64,000 nucleotides of DNA, taken from positions 2,204,501 through 2,268,500 of the forward strand of contig NZ_CP047026.1 of NCBI RefSeq assembly GCF_009796785.1. Reading direction: 5' to 3'. Positions 8,631-16,869 of the stretch are shown piece by piece. The notes beneath the pieces were generated by a model. It did not search any database. It saw only the letters and a list, made by a program, of their open reading frames with translations, and was not told the origin of the DNA. The stretch comes from Polaribacter sp. L3A8. Lineage in GTDB: Bacteria; Bacteroidota; Bacteroidia; Flavobacteriales; Flavobacteriaceae. Every line of letters starts with the position of its first letter. Within the stretch, counting starts at the first letter, position 1. The translations under genes were made by a program, and so were the position numbers.

Positions 8631-10006
8631 GATCAACACAAAAAGTTGTGGAGTAAATTAAAAAGCATGAACTTTACAGTCTAATAAATCTCTATTTTGG
8701 ATACTTCAATTGAACTAACAAAACTATTATTACCAGAAATTCTTGTTGACTATTTTAAACTAACTAAGCACGAAGTTAAAAATGGAGAACTTCATTTCCA
8801 TTTCACAGAATTAAATACGATTCCTGAAGAATTCAAAGCACTTAAATTAAATTCTAAAGGTTTTTTTCCTGAAGCTACTATTCAAGATTTTCCAATTCGA
8901 GGTAAAAACGTTTTTCTACATGTTATTAGACGACGTTGGGTTGAGGAAAATTCTAAAAAAGTAGTTACAAGAGATTGGCAATTAGTAGCAAAAGGCACTA
9001 GAATAACTAGTGAATTTGCTGCTTTTTTTAAAAGATATCAGTCAGTAATAACGCCACTAGCACAAGTACTGTAGCTAATTTCTACGGGGTAAATCCCAGA
9101 AGTTTACAAAGACAGTATAAGGATTATTTAAGTGATTTTAAAGCTTGGGATCAACAGAAGCACGCAACAGACTAGTTATTGTTTGCAAAGAATTTAGGGA
9201 CTCACTTATCACTTGATGAAACTGCCTTTTCTAACGGTGATTTATATACCATAATAACAAATAAATTAGCTAAAGGAAAGAAAGGCGCAATAGTAGCCAT
9301 GATCAAAGGAACTAAAGCTGAAGTTGTCATAAAATTCCTTTAAAACACAGGAAGAAAGTCAGGGAAGTAACCTTGGATATGGCGGGAAATATGGGGCTTA
9401 TAGTCAAGAAATCCTTTCCAAACGCTGCCTTAGTAATAGATCGTTTTCACGTGCAAAAATTAGCATTAGATGCACTGCAAGAAATAAGAATTAAACATAG
9501 ATGGGAAGCGATTGATGCTGAGAATGATGCCATTGAAAACACCAGAAATAAATCTTTAAAATACACCCCAAAACTATTACCTAATGGAGATACTCTCAAA
9601 CAACTATTAGCTAGAAGCAGATATCTATTATATAAATCAAGTAGTAAATGGACTAAAAATCAAGCCATAAGAGCAGAAATACTGTTTGAAAAATATCCGG
9701 ATATAGAGAAAGCATACAAGTTATGTCAAAATCTATCTTGGATATTCAATAACACTACAGACAAAACATCAGCACTTATAAGACTTGCTAAATGGGATGA
9801 AAAAGTAAGACAGGCACACTTTAAAAGCTTCAACACTATAGCTAGAACGATGTCGATACATTATAAAAACATCTTAAACTATTTTGATAATCGAAGTACG
9901 AATGCATCAGCAGAATCATTCAATGCTAAAATTAAAGCCTTTAGAGCACAGTTTAGAGGCGTCAGAAATGTGGATTTTTTCTTATATAGACTTACTACTA
10001 TTTTTG
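8631..10006 (+). mobile_element. ISAon1-type insertion sequence, copy 3 (decayed, 3' end cut by copy 4)
   Basis: The left end is intact; the element is interrupted at ACTATTTTTG, about 40 bases before its expected right end, where copy 4 starts. It carries several inactivating changes (see its genes). Confidence 0.85.
8697..10005 (+). pseudogene. ISAon1-family transposase, both ORFs broken (copy 3)
   Basis: The first ORF is shifted by an extra base in the homopolymer (T7A4 instead of T6A4 or T7A3), so it ends as FKRYQSVITPLAQVL at 9074. The catalytic ORF has TAG in place of a conserved Trp codon (9173-9175) and a 13-base deletion around 9331, apparently between two CATAAAA direct repeats. 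It loses its last residues where copy 4 is inserted. A long open piece survives at 9373-10032 and runs into copy 4. Confidence 0.88.
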
Positions 10007-11427
10007 GATCAACACAAAAAGTTGTGGAGTAAATTAAAAAGCATGAACTTTACAGTCTAATAAATCTCTATTTTGGACACTTCAATTGAATTAACAAAAC
10101 TATTATTACCAGAAATTCTTGTTGACTACTTTAAACTAACGAAACACGAAGTTAAAAATGGAGAACTTCATTTCATTTCACAGAATTAAATACGATTCCT
10201 GAAGAATTCAAAGCACTTAAATTAAATTCTAAAGGTTTCTTTCCTGAAGCTACTGTTCAAGATTTCCCAATTCGAGGTAAAAACGTTTTTCTACACGTTA
10301 TTAGACGACGTTGGGTTGAGGAAAATTCTAAAAAAGTGGTTACTAGAGATTGGCAATTAGTAGCAAAAGGCACTAGAATAACTAGTGAATTTGCTGCTTT
10401 TTTAAAAGATATCAGTAAGTAATAACGCCACTAGCACTAGTACTGTAGCTAATTTCTACGGAGTAAATCCCAGAAGTTTACAAAGACAGTATAAGGATTA
10501 TTTAAGTGATTTTAAAGCTTGGGATCAACAGAAGCACGCAACAGACTGGTTATTGTTCACAAAGAATTTAGGTACTCACTTATCACTTGATGAAACTGCC
10601 TTTTCTAACGGTGATTTATATACCATAATAACAAATAAATTAGCTAAAGGAAAGAAAGGCGCAATAGTAGCCATGATCAAAGGAACTAAAGCTGAAGTTG
10701 TCATAAAAATACTTCATAAAATTCCTTTAAAACATAGGAAGAAAGTCATGGAAGTAACCTTGGATATGGCAGGAAATATGGGGCTTATAGTCAAGAAATC
10801 CTTTCCAAATGCTGCCTTAGTAATAGACCGTTTTCATGTGCAAAAATTAGCATTAGATGCACTGCAAGAAATAAGAATTAAACACAGATGGGAAGCGATT
10901 GATGCTGAGAATGATGCCATTGAAAACACCAGAAATAAATCTTTAAAATACACCCAAAACTATTACCTAATGGAGATACTCTCAAACAACTATTAGCTAG
11001 AAGCAGATATCTATTATATAAATCAAGTATAAATGGACTAAAAATCAAGCCATAAGAGCAGAAATACTGTTTGAAAAATATCCTGATATAGAGAAAGCAT
11101 ACAAGTTATGTCAAAATCTATCTTGGATATTCAATAACACTACAGACAAAACATCAGCACTTATAAGACTTGCTAAATGGGATGAAAAAGTAAGACAGGC
11201 ACACTTTAAAAGCTTCAACACTATAGCTAGAACGATGTCGATACATTATAAAAACATCTTAAACTATTTTGATAATCGAAGTACGAATGCATCAGCAGAA
11301 TCATTCAATGCTAAAATTAAAGCCTTTAGAGCACAGTTTAGAGGCGTCAGAAATGTGGATTTTTTCTTATATAGACTTACTACTATTTTTGCGTAATTCT
11401 TAAATCCCACAACTTTTTGACTTGATC
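10007..11427 (+). mobile_element. ISAon1-type insertion sequence, copy 4 (decayed, tandem with copy 3)
   Basis: Both ends are present (GATCAACACAAAAAG at 10007; CTTTTTGACTTGATC ending at 11427). It starts within copy 3 at the same relative point at which copy 1 starts after its remnant. Its right flank equals that of copy 2. Confidence 0.87.
10073..11396 (+). pseudogene. ISAon1-family transposase, frameshifted (copy 4)
   Basis: The first ORF lost one T in CTTCATTTCATTTCACAG near 10170, and the catalytic ORF lost an A near 10958 (ACCCAAAACTATTACC), so it ends at 10996; a further 3-base gap sits near 11028. The C-terminal sequence to the stop at 11396 is otherwise conserved. No functional product is expected. 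Confidence 0.87.
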
Positions 11428-11468
11428 CTATAAAACCTTATCAATTTATTTTTTTGAAAAATTAGAAC

Positions 11469-11505
11469 AAAAAAAAAGTCTCATCAATTAAGATAAGACT
11501 TTTTT
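11469..11505 (-). terminator. Terminator of tRNA-Asn (copy B)
   Basis: Same stem-loop and T run as at 8357-8393. Confidence 0.8.
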
Positions 11506-11506
11506 G

Positions 11507-11580
11507 CTCCCTCTCAAGGACTCGAACCTTGGACCCTCTGATTAACAGTCAGATGCTCTAACCAACTGAGCTAAGAAGGA
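11507..11580 (-). tRNA. tRNA-Asn (anticodon GTT), copy B
   Basis: Identical to 8395-8468: all arms pair and the anticodon is GTT. This copy lies next to sucA and is therefore possibly the original position (inference). Confidence 0.95.
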
Positions 11581-11611
11581 GTTTGCTTCGCATAATTGCG
11601 ATTAGCGAGTG

Positions 11612-11642
11612 CAAATATACATCTTTTTATTACTTGTGCAAA
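11612..11642 (-). promoter_or_regulatory. Promoter of tRNA-Asn (copy B)
   Basis: Minus strand TTTG (11642-11639), 19 bases, TATATTTG (11619-11612); same as copy A. Confidence 0.8.
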
Positions 11643-11717
11643 CATTTTAAAAAAAATTGAAAAAAATATTTTATACAATATTTAAGAAAAAAAAATAACC
11701 TTTTATTTCAAAATTTG

Positions 11718-11725
11718 TATTTTTG
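11718..11725 (+). promoter_or_regulatory. -7 element of the sucA promoter
   Basis: TATTTTTG fits TAnnTTTG and lies 40 bases before the sucA ATG. No clear -33 TTTG is seen at the usual distance. Confidence 0.5.
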
Positions 11726-11765
11726 CTAATACGTATAGCTTATTTACAAAAGCACAAACTACAAT

Positions 11766-14498
11766 ATGGACAAATTTTCGTTTTTAAACGCAGCACACAC
11801 AGGCTTTATAGCTGATTTATATGATAAATATTTAATAAACCCCGATGCAGTAGAGCCAAGTTGGAGAAGCTTCTTTCAAGGTTATGATTTAGCAAATGAA
11901 AATTATTCTTTAAAAGAAGAAAATGTTTCCTCTGAAATACCTCATGAAGTTCGTAAAGAATTTTTTGTTTTAGATTTAATCAATGGATACAGAACACGTG
12001 GCCATTTATTTACCAAGACAAACCCTGTAAGAGATAGAAGACAATACGAGCCTACTTTAGATATTGATAATTTTGGTTTATCTGAAAATGATTTAAATAC
12101 CGAATTTTCGGCAGGTGAAGTATTAGGCTTAGGTAAAACTACACTTACAAATATCATAAAAAACTTACAACGTATCTATTGTGAATCTATTGGTGTAGAA
12201 TACATGTACATGCGTAATCCTAAGAAATTAAAGTGGTGGCATGATCGTTTTAATAAAAACGACAACCATGCAAATTACTCTATAGAAGCAAAAAAATATA
12301 TTTTAGGAAAACTAAATCAGGCAGTTACTTTTGAAAGTTTTTTACAAACTAAATATGTAGGTCAAAAACGTTTCTCTTTAGAAGGAGGAGAAACTTTAAT
12401 TCCGGGTATAAGTGTTATATTAAGAGATGCCGCAGAAATATACGGAGTTAAAGAATGTGTTTTAGGGATGGCACATAGAGGTCGTTTAAACACCTTAGTA
12501 AACATCTTTAAGAAACCTGTTAGAGATTTATTTAGTGAATTTGAAGGGAAAGATTTTGAAGATGAAGATATTGATGGTGATGTAAAATACCATTTAGGTT
12601 TAACACTAAGTAAAACCTATAGAGATGGTAACGAAATTAAAATGAATTTAGTTCCTAATCCATCTCATTTAGAAACGGTTGCAGCAGTTGCTGAAGGAAT
12701 AACTAGAGCTAAGATTGATAGAAAATACAATGGAGACTCTAGTAAAATTTTACCAATAATTATTCATGGAGATGCAGCTATTGCTGGTCAGGGTATTGCT
12801 TATGAGGTAACTCAAATGGCAAAATTAAATGGATATAAGACTGGAGGAACCATACATATTGTTGTAAATAACCAAATTGGTTTTACTACCAATTACTTAG
12901 ACGCTCGTTCTAGTACATACTGTACTGATGTAGCAAAAGTAACCTTATCGCCTGTTTTACACGTTAATGCAGATGATACAGAAGCTGTTTGTCACGCAAT
13001 GGAAATGGCCTTAGAGTTTAGAATGAAGTTTAAACAAGATATTTTTATCGATTTATTAGGCTACAGAAAATATGGTCATAATGAAGGTGATGAACCTCGT
13101 TTTACACAACCAACATTATACAAAGCAATTTCTAAACATAAAAGTCCGAAAGATATTTATGCAGAACAATTGCTTGCAGAAGGTTCTATAAATAACTCTT
13201 ATTTAAATGAGATTACTACAGAATTCAAACAAATGCTTGAAAGAGAATTTGATGAAGCAAAAAAAGTAGAAAAATCTATTGTTAGAGAATTTATGCAATC
13301 TACTTGGGAAGGATATGAGCGTGAAGATTTAGACGCCATGTTGCTTACCAACAACACAAAATATGATGAGGATAAATTAAAAAATATTGCAAAAGTTGTT
13401 TCTACAGTTCCTCAGAATGTAAAATTTGTTAGAAAAGCAGAACGTATTTTAGCAGGAAGAGCTAAAATGGTTTTTGAAACCAATAATTTAGATTGGGGAA
13501 TGGCAGAAACTCTTGCCTACGGAAGTTTGATGGAAGAAGGATATAATATTCGTATTTCTGGACAAGATGTAGAAAGAGGAACGTTTTCTCACAGACACGC
13601 TATTTTACGTGATGAAATTACAGAAGAACGTATTAACTTACTAAACACAAACCCACATAATAAGGGACAAATGACGATTTACAACTCGTTATTGTCTGAG
13701 TATGGTGTATTAGGTTTTGATTATGGTTATGCCATGGCAAACCCAAACACCTTAACTATTTGGGAAGCTCAGTTTGGAGATTTTTCTAACGGAGCTCAAA
13801 TAATGTTCGACCAATATATTTCTGCTGCAGAAGATAAATGGAAATTACAAAACGGAATTGTTGTCTTATTACCTCATGGTTATGAAGGGCAAGGTTCTGA
13901 GCATTCATCTGCAAGAATAGAACGTTACTTACAATTATGTGCCATAGATAATATGACGGTTGCAAATTGTACAACACCTTCTAACTTTTATCATTTGTTA
14001 CGTAGGCAAATGAAACGTACGTATAGAAAACCATTAATTGTATTTACTCCTAAGAGTTTATTACGTCACCCGAAAGCCGTAAATACAATTCAAGATTTAG
14101 CTACTAGCGATTTTCAAGAAGTTATAGATGATACACTAGCACCTAAAAAAGTAAAGAAAATAGTTTTCTGTATGGGTAAATTCTATTATGATTTATTGGA
14201 AGAAAGAGAAATATTAGAAAGAGATGATATTGCTTTAGTAAGAATAGAGCAATTATTTCCACTACATTTAGAAAAGATTCAAAAAGTAATAGATAGATAC
14301 CCTAATGTAGAAGAATATATATGGGCACAAGAAGAGCCAAGAAATATGGGCGCTTGGAGTTATATGTTAGAGCGTTTTGAGTTGGTTAAACTAACGGTTC
14401 GTTCTCGTAAATACTACGCAGTACCTGCAGCTGGTTCTAGTACAAGATTTAAAAAACGTCATAAAGCGGTTATCGATAGCGTTTTTAACAACGAGTAA
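11766..14498 (+). CDS. sucA: 2-oxoglutarate dehydrogenase E1 component
   Basis: Thiamine-diphosphate-dependent decarboxylase of the 2-oxoglutarate dehydrogenase complex (citric acid cycle, cytoplasm). 910 residues, the usual length. The N terminus (MDKFSFLNAAHTGFIADLYDKYL...PSWRSFFQGYD) matches the segment thought to contact E2. MAHRGRLN, NPSHLE, HGDAAIAGQGIAYE and VVNNQIGFTT mark the ThDP/Mg site, and YRKYGHNEGDEPRFTQP is typical of this family. The C-terminal transketolase-like domain includes EGQGSEHSSAR and EEPRNMGAW. sucB follows after 150 bases containing a structured repeat, so the two are probably one operon. The dihydrolipoamide dehydrogenase gene is not in the window. Confidence 0.98.
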   Translation: MDKFSFLNAAHTGFIADLYDKYLINPDAVEPSWRSFFQGYDLANENYSLKEENVSSEIPHEVRKEFFVLDLINGYRTRGHLFTKTNPVRDRRQYEPTLDIDNFGLSENDLNTEFSAGEVLGLGKTTLTNIIKNLQRIYCESIGVEYMYMRNPKKLKWWHDRFNKNDNHANYSIEAKKYILGKLNQAVTFESFLQTKYVGQKRFSLEGGETLIPGISVILRDAAEIYGVKECVLGMAHRGRLNTLVNIFKKPVRDLFSEFEGKDFEDEDIDGDVKYHLGLTLSKTYRDGNEIKMNLVPNPSHLETVAAVAEGITRAKIDRKYNGDSSKILPIIIHGDAAIAGQGIAYEVTQMAKLNGYKTGGTIHIVVNNQIGFTTNYLDARSSTYCTDVAKVTLSPVLHVNADDTEAVCHAMEMALEFRMKFKQDIFIDLLGYRKYGHNEGDEPRFTQPTLYKAISKHKSPKDIYAEQLLAEGSINNSYLNEITTEFKQMLEREFDEAKKVEKSIVREFMQSTWEGYEREDLDAMLLTNNTKYDEDKLKNIAKVVSTVPQNVKFVRKAERILAGRAKMVFETNNLDWGMAETLAYGSLMEEGYNIRISGQDVERGTFSHRHAILRDEITEERINLLNTNPHNKGQMTIYNSLLSEYGVLGFDYGYAMANPNTLTIWEAQFGDFSNGAQIMFDQYISAAEDKWKLQNGIVVLLPHGYEGQGSEHSSARIERYLQLCAIDNMTVANCTTPSNFYHLLRRQMKRTYRKPLIVFTPKSLLRHPKAVNTIQDLATSDFQEVIDDTLAPKKVKKIVFCMGKFYYDLLEEREILERDDIALVRIEQLFPLHLEKIQKVIDRYPNVEEYIWAQEEPRNMGAWSYMLERFELVKLTVRSRKYYAVPAAGSSTRFKKRHKAVIDSVFNNE

Positions 14499-14581
14499 GC
14501 GCGTTAAGGATTGAAACGACATCCTTTTTATTTGACTGTAAGGAAAATAAAAAGATATAGTGGAAAGCCTGTTAAAACGCC
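14499..14581 (+). ncRNA. Structured RNA-like repeat element, copy A, in the sucA-sucB gap
   Basis: Begins one base after the sucA stop. Possible stems: GCG/CGC closing (14501-14503 with 14578-14580), GGAT/ATCC around TGAAACGAC, and CTTTTTATTT/AAATAAAAAG around an ACTG-type loop, followed by the unpaired GATATAGTGGAAAGCC. The same layout recurs at 15919-16001 (reversed) and 28128-28210. From memory, similar elements are common in flavobacterial genomes and may match the Rfam Flavo-1 motif; I could not check this. Confidence 0.55.
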
Positions 14582-14648
14582 CAAGTAATAAAAGAAAAAT
14601 TAAAATTAAAAGCTGAAAATAGTTCAGCATAAAGTAAAACAAGAACTG

Positions 14649-15857
14649 ATGATTTTAGAAATGAAAGTTCCTTCTCCGGGAGAATCGATTACAGAAGTAG
14701 AAATTGCAACGTGGTTAGTCGAAGATGGAGATTACGTTGAAAAAGATCAACCTATTGCAGAAGTAGATTCTGACAAAGCAACCTTAGAATTACCTGCTGA
14801 AGAAAGTGGAATTATCACTTTAAAAGCCGAAGAAGGTGATGCCGTTGCTGTTGGTGCAGTTGTTTGTTTAATTGATACAAGTGCTGTAAAACCAGAAGGT
14901 GATGCACCTGCAAAAACAGAAGCGCCAAAAGAAGAAAAGAAAGTTGAAGTAAAAGAAGCGCCAAAAGCGGCAACTTACGCAACCGGAACAGCTTCTCCTG
15001 CAGCTAAAAAAGTATTAGCAGAAAAAGGAATTGCTCCTGCTGCCGTAACAGGTACTGGAAAAGCTGGTAGAATTACCAAAGATGATGCTGTAAAAGCAGT
15101 ACCTTCTATGGGAACGCAACCTGCTAGTGGTTCTAGAGGTACAGAACGCAAGAAAATGTCTATGTTACGTAGAAAAGTTGCAGAACGTTTGGTAGCTGTA
15201 AAAAGCGAAACAGCTATGTTAACTACTTTTAACGAAGTAAACATGCAACCAATTTTTGACTTACGTACAGAATATAAAGAAGCTTTTAAAGCAAAACATG
15301 GTGTAGGATTAGGCTTTATGTCTTTCTTTACTTTAGCAGTTGTTAGAGCTTTAAAATTGTTTCCAGATGTAAACTCTATGATTGATGGAGATTACCAAAT
15401 TAAGAACGATTTTCAGGATATTTCTATTGCAGTTTCTGGACCAAAAGGTTTAATGGTTCCTGTAATTAGAAATGCTGAAAACTTATCTTTTAGAGGTGTA
15501 GAATCTGAAGTAAAACGTTTAGCAATTAGAGCTAGAGACGGACAAATTACTATTGATGAAATGACTGGTGGAACTTTTACAATCACAAACGGTGGTGTAT
15601 TTGGTTCTATGTTATCTACACCTATCTTAAACCCTCCTCAGAGTGGAATTTTAGGTATGCACAACATTGTAAACAGACCAATGGCAGTAAATGGCGGAAT
15701 TGTAATTCAACCAATTATGTATGTTGCTTTATCTTACGATCATAGAATTGTAGATGGTAGAGAATCTGTTGGTTTCTTAGTGGCTGTTAAAGAAGCTTTA
15801 GAAAACCCAGTAGAATTATTGATGGACAACAACCCTGCAAAAGCATTAGAAATGTAG
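14649..15857 (+). CDS. sucB: 2-oxoglutarate dehydrogenase E2 component (dihydrolipoyllysine succinyltransferase)
   Basis: Transfers the succinyl group from E1 to CoA and forms the core of the complex. 402 residues: an N-terminal lipoyl domain (1-76) with the lipoylated lysine at 43 in [10 protein letters not shown], an Ala/Pro/Lys/Glu-rich linker (about 78-112), a peripheral subunit-binding domain ([16 protein letters not shown]...GRITKDDA, about 113-150) and a C-terminal acyltransferase domain ending in [17 protein letters not shown], which holds the catalytic His. Preceded by sucA and followed by a terminator, so it closes the operon. Confidence 0.97.
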   Translation: MILEMKVPSPGESITEVEIATWLVEDGDYVEKDQPIAEVDSDKATLELPAEESGIITLKAEEGDAVAVGAVVCLIDTSAVKPEGDAPAKTEAPKEEKKVEVKEAPKAATYATGTASPAAKKVLAEKGIAPAAVTGTGKAGRITKDDAVKAVPSMGTQPASGSRGTERKKMSMLRRKVAERLVAVKSETAMLTTFNEVNMQPIFDLRTEYKEAFKAKHGVGLGFMSFFTLAVVRALKLFPDVNSMIDGDYQIKNDFQDISIAVSGPKGLMVPVIRNAENLSFRGVESEVKRLAIRARDGQITIDEMTGGTFTITNGGVFGSMLSTPILNPPQSGILGMHNIVNRPMAVNGGIVIQPIMYVALSYDHRIVDGRESVGFLVAVKEALENPVELLMDNNPAKALEM

Positions 15858-15881
15858 GCAACAATGTTGCTTAATACATAT

Positions 15882-15912
15882 TAAAATCCTGAGCTTTTGC
15901 TTGGGATTTTTT
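15882..15912 (+). terminator. Terminator of sucAB
   Basis: AAAATCC pairs with GGATTTT, with an inner TGAGC/GCTTG pairing around TTTT, followed by a T run; 25 bases after the sucB stop. Confidence 0.75.
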
Positions 15913-15918
15913 ATTTGT

Positions 15919-16001
15919 AGCTATTTCCTGCTTTCGCTACTCGCTTTTTTTTCGTACCTCAAAAAAGAGCTCAAACAAACCGCTCAATCAGGGCTAAAAC
16001 T
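15919..16001 (-). repeat. Structured repeat element, copy B (reversed)
   Basis: Read on the minus strand it gives CCTGATTGAGCGG, then TTTGAGCTCTTTTTT, a short loop, AAAAAAAAGCGAGTAGCGAAAGCAGG. It shares GATTG, the T/A-rich hairpin and the GCGAGT...GAAAGC tail with copy C at 28128, and the general layout with copy A at 14499. Confidence 0.55.
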
Positions 16002-16069
16002 GTTTGTTGGCTTTATTTAAAGTAAGTAAACGAGTGTTTTACCTACTGCTTATAGTTAAATAAATTTCT

Positions 16070-16077
16070 TATATTTG
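16070..16077 (+). promoter_or_regulatory. -7 element before the toxin-antitoxin pair
   Basis: TATATTTG fits TAnnTTTG, 18 bases before the antitoxin ATG; no clear -33 box. Confidence 0.45.
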
Positions 16078-16095
16078 GTTAAGAACAAAAAAGTT

Positions 16096-16533
16096 ATGAA
16101 AAATATTTCTTTTAATGAACCTATTAATATCTCTAAAAATCATTTTAAAAATTTAGAAGACTTCCTATCTTATATTGCCCAAAATTCAGGGGAAATTGAA
16201 TTAAATGATGCGCATAAAGAAATTTTAGATAAACGTATTTTAGAAGTTAATGAAAATCCTGAAAATTATATTTCTTTAAAAAATTTAAAATCTAGTATTG
16301 TAATGCGTAAAGTTTCTCTTGAACCTGAAACATTAGCATTACTAAAATTTCAAGCAGAAAAAAAAGGTGATAAATTAATAAATTATATGGAAACTATTTT
16401 AAAAGAAAAAGCAATTGAATTTGAATTATCTGACGAATACAAATTAATGATGGATGATTTATTGAAAAAACACGATCGTAAAGAATTGAACTATATTAGT
16501 GAAGAAGAGTTTTTTAAACGCGTAAAACGTTAA
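16096..16533 (+). CDS. Putative antitoxin of a RelE/ParE-type module
   Basis: 145 residues from the ATG at 16096 (MKNISFNEPINISKNHF); a TTG-initiated version at 16075 is less likely because it begins inside the -7 element. The protein is charged and predicted mostly helical, with a C-terminal segment (LKKHDRKELNYISEEEFFKRVKR) of the kind that wraps around a toxin. Its stop overlaps the next ATG (TAATG), which suggests translational coupling. The first half (to about residue 70) looks like a separate small domain. The role is inferred mainly from the neighbour. Confidence 0.6.
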   Translation: MKNISFNEPINISKNHFKNLEDFLSYIAQNSGEIELNDAHKEILDKRILEVNENPENYISLKNLKSSIVMRKVSLEPETLALLKFQAEKKGDKLINYMETILKEKAIEFELSDEYKLMMDDLLKKHDRKELNYISEEEFFKRVKR

Positions 16534-16811
16534 TGGTTTATACTTTAAATTTTTTAGAGAATTCAACTAGAGATTACAAAGAAGGTTTAGATTATTACAA
16601 TAAGATTTCCAATACATTAGCAGATAAATTTCAAGTATACTTTAAAAACACAATTCTAGAAATTAAAAATAATCCTCTCCTTTTTCAAATAAGATACAAA
16701 AATATACGAGTTGCAAATTTGAAGAATTTTCCTTTTTCTATTCATTATTTTATAGAGAATGACATCATATTTGTATTAAAAATACTCCATCAAAAGAGAT
16801 ATTATAAATAA
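16533..16811 (+). CDS. RelE/ParE-family toxin
   Basis: 92 residues with the ParE-like layout: an N-terminal strand (YTLNFLENSTRDYKEGLDYYNKIS), helices with LADKFQVYFKNTILEIKNNP, then strands RYKNIRVANLKNFPFSIHYFIENDIIFVLKILHQKR, ending in the basic KRYYK. ParE relatives poison gyrase and RelE relatives cleave mRNA; which applies here cannot be told. Overlaps the antitoxin by one base. Confidence 0.75.
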   Translation: MVYTLNFLENSTRDYKEGLDYYNKISNTLADKFQVYFKNTILEIKNNPLLFQIRYKNIRVANLKNFPFSIHYFIENDIIFVLKILHQKRYYK

Positions 16812-16869
16812 AATAAAATCACTCTAATTTCTTTTAAACCGAATTAGTACCTTGCGCTAAAAAGTTAAA

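Larger units (their letters stand above)
11428..11674. repeat. 247-bp direct repeat, copy B (tRNA-Asn locus)
   Basis: Second copy of 8316-8562, immediately right of ISAon1 copy 4 and left of the sucA promoter region. The two copies lie 3112 bases apart, with the copy 3/copy 4 tandem and a unique 68-bp segment (8563-8630) between them. Confidence 0.9.

Noticed and set aside
10553..10996. Open frame in copy 4 as an independent small gene
   Set aside because: It is the middle of the transposase, ended by a one-base deletion.
16006..16020. GTTGGCTTTATTTAA before the toxin-antitoxin pair as a third cassette boundary
   Set aside because: Only the first six bases and a loose A/T tail match; the CTCACGAA part and a 3' partner are missing.
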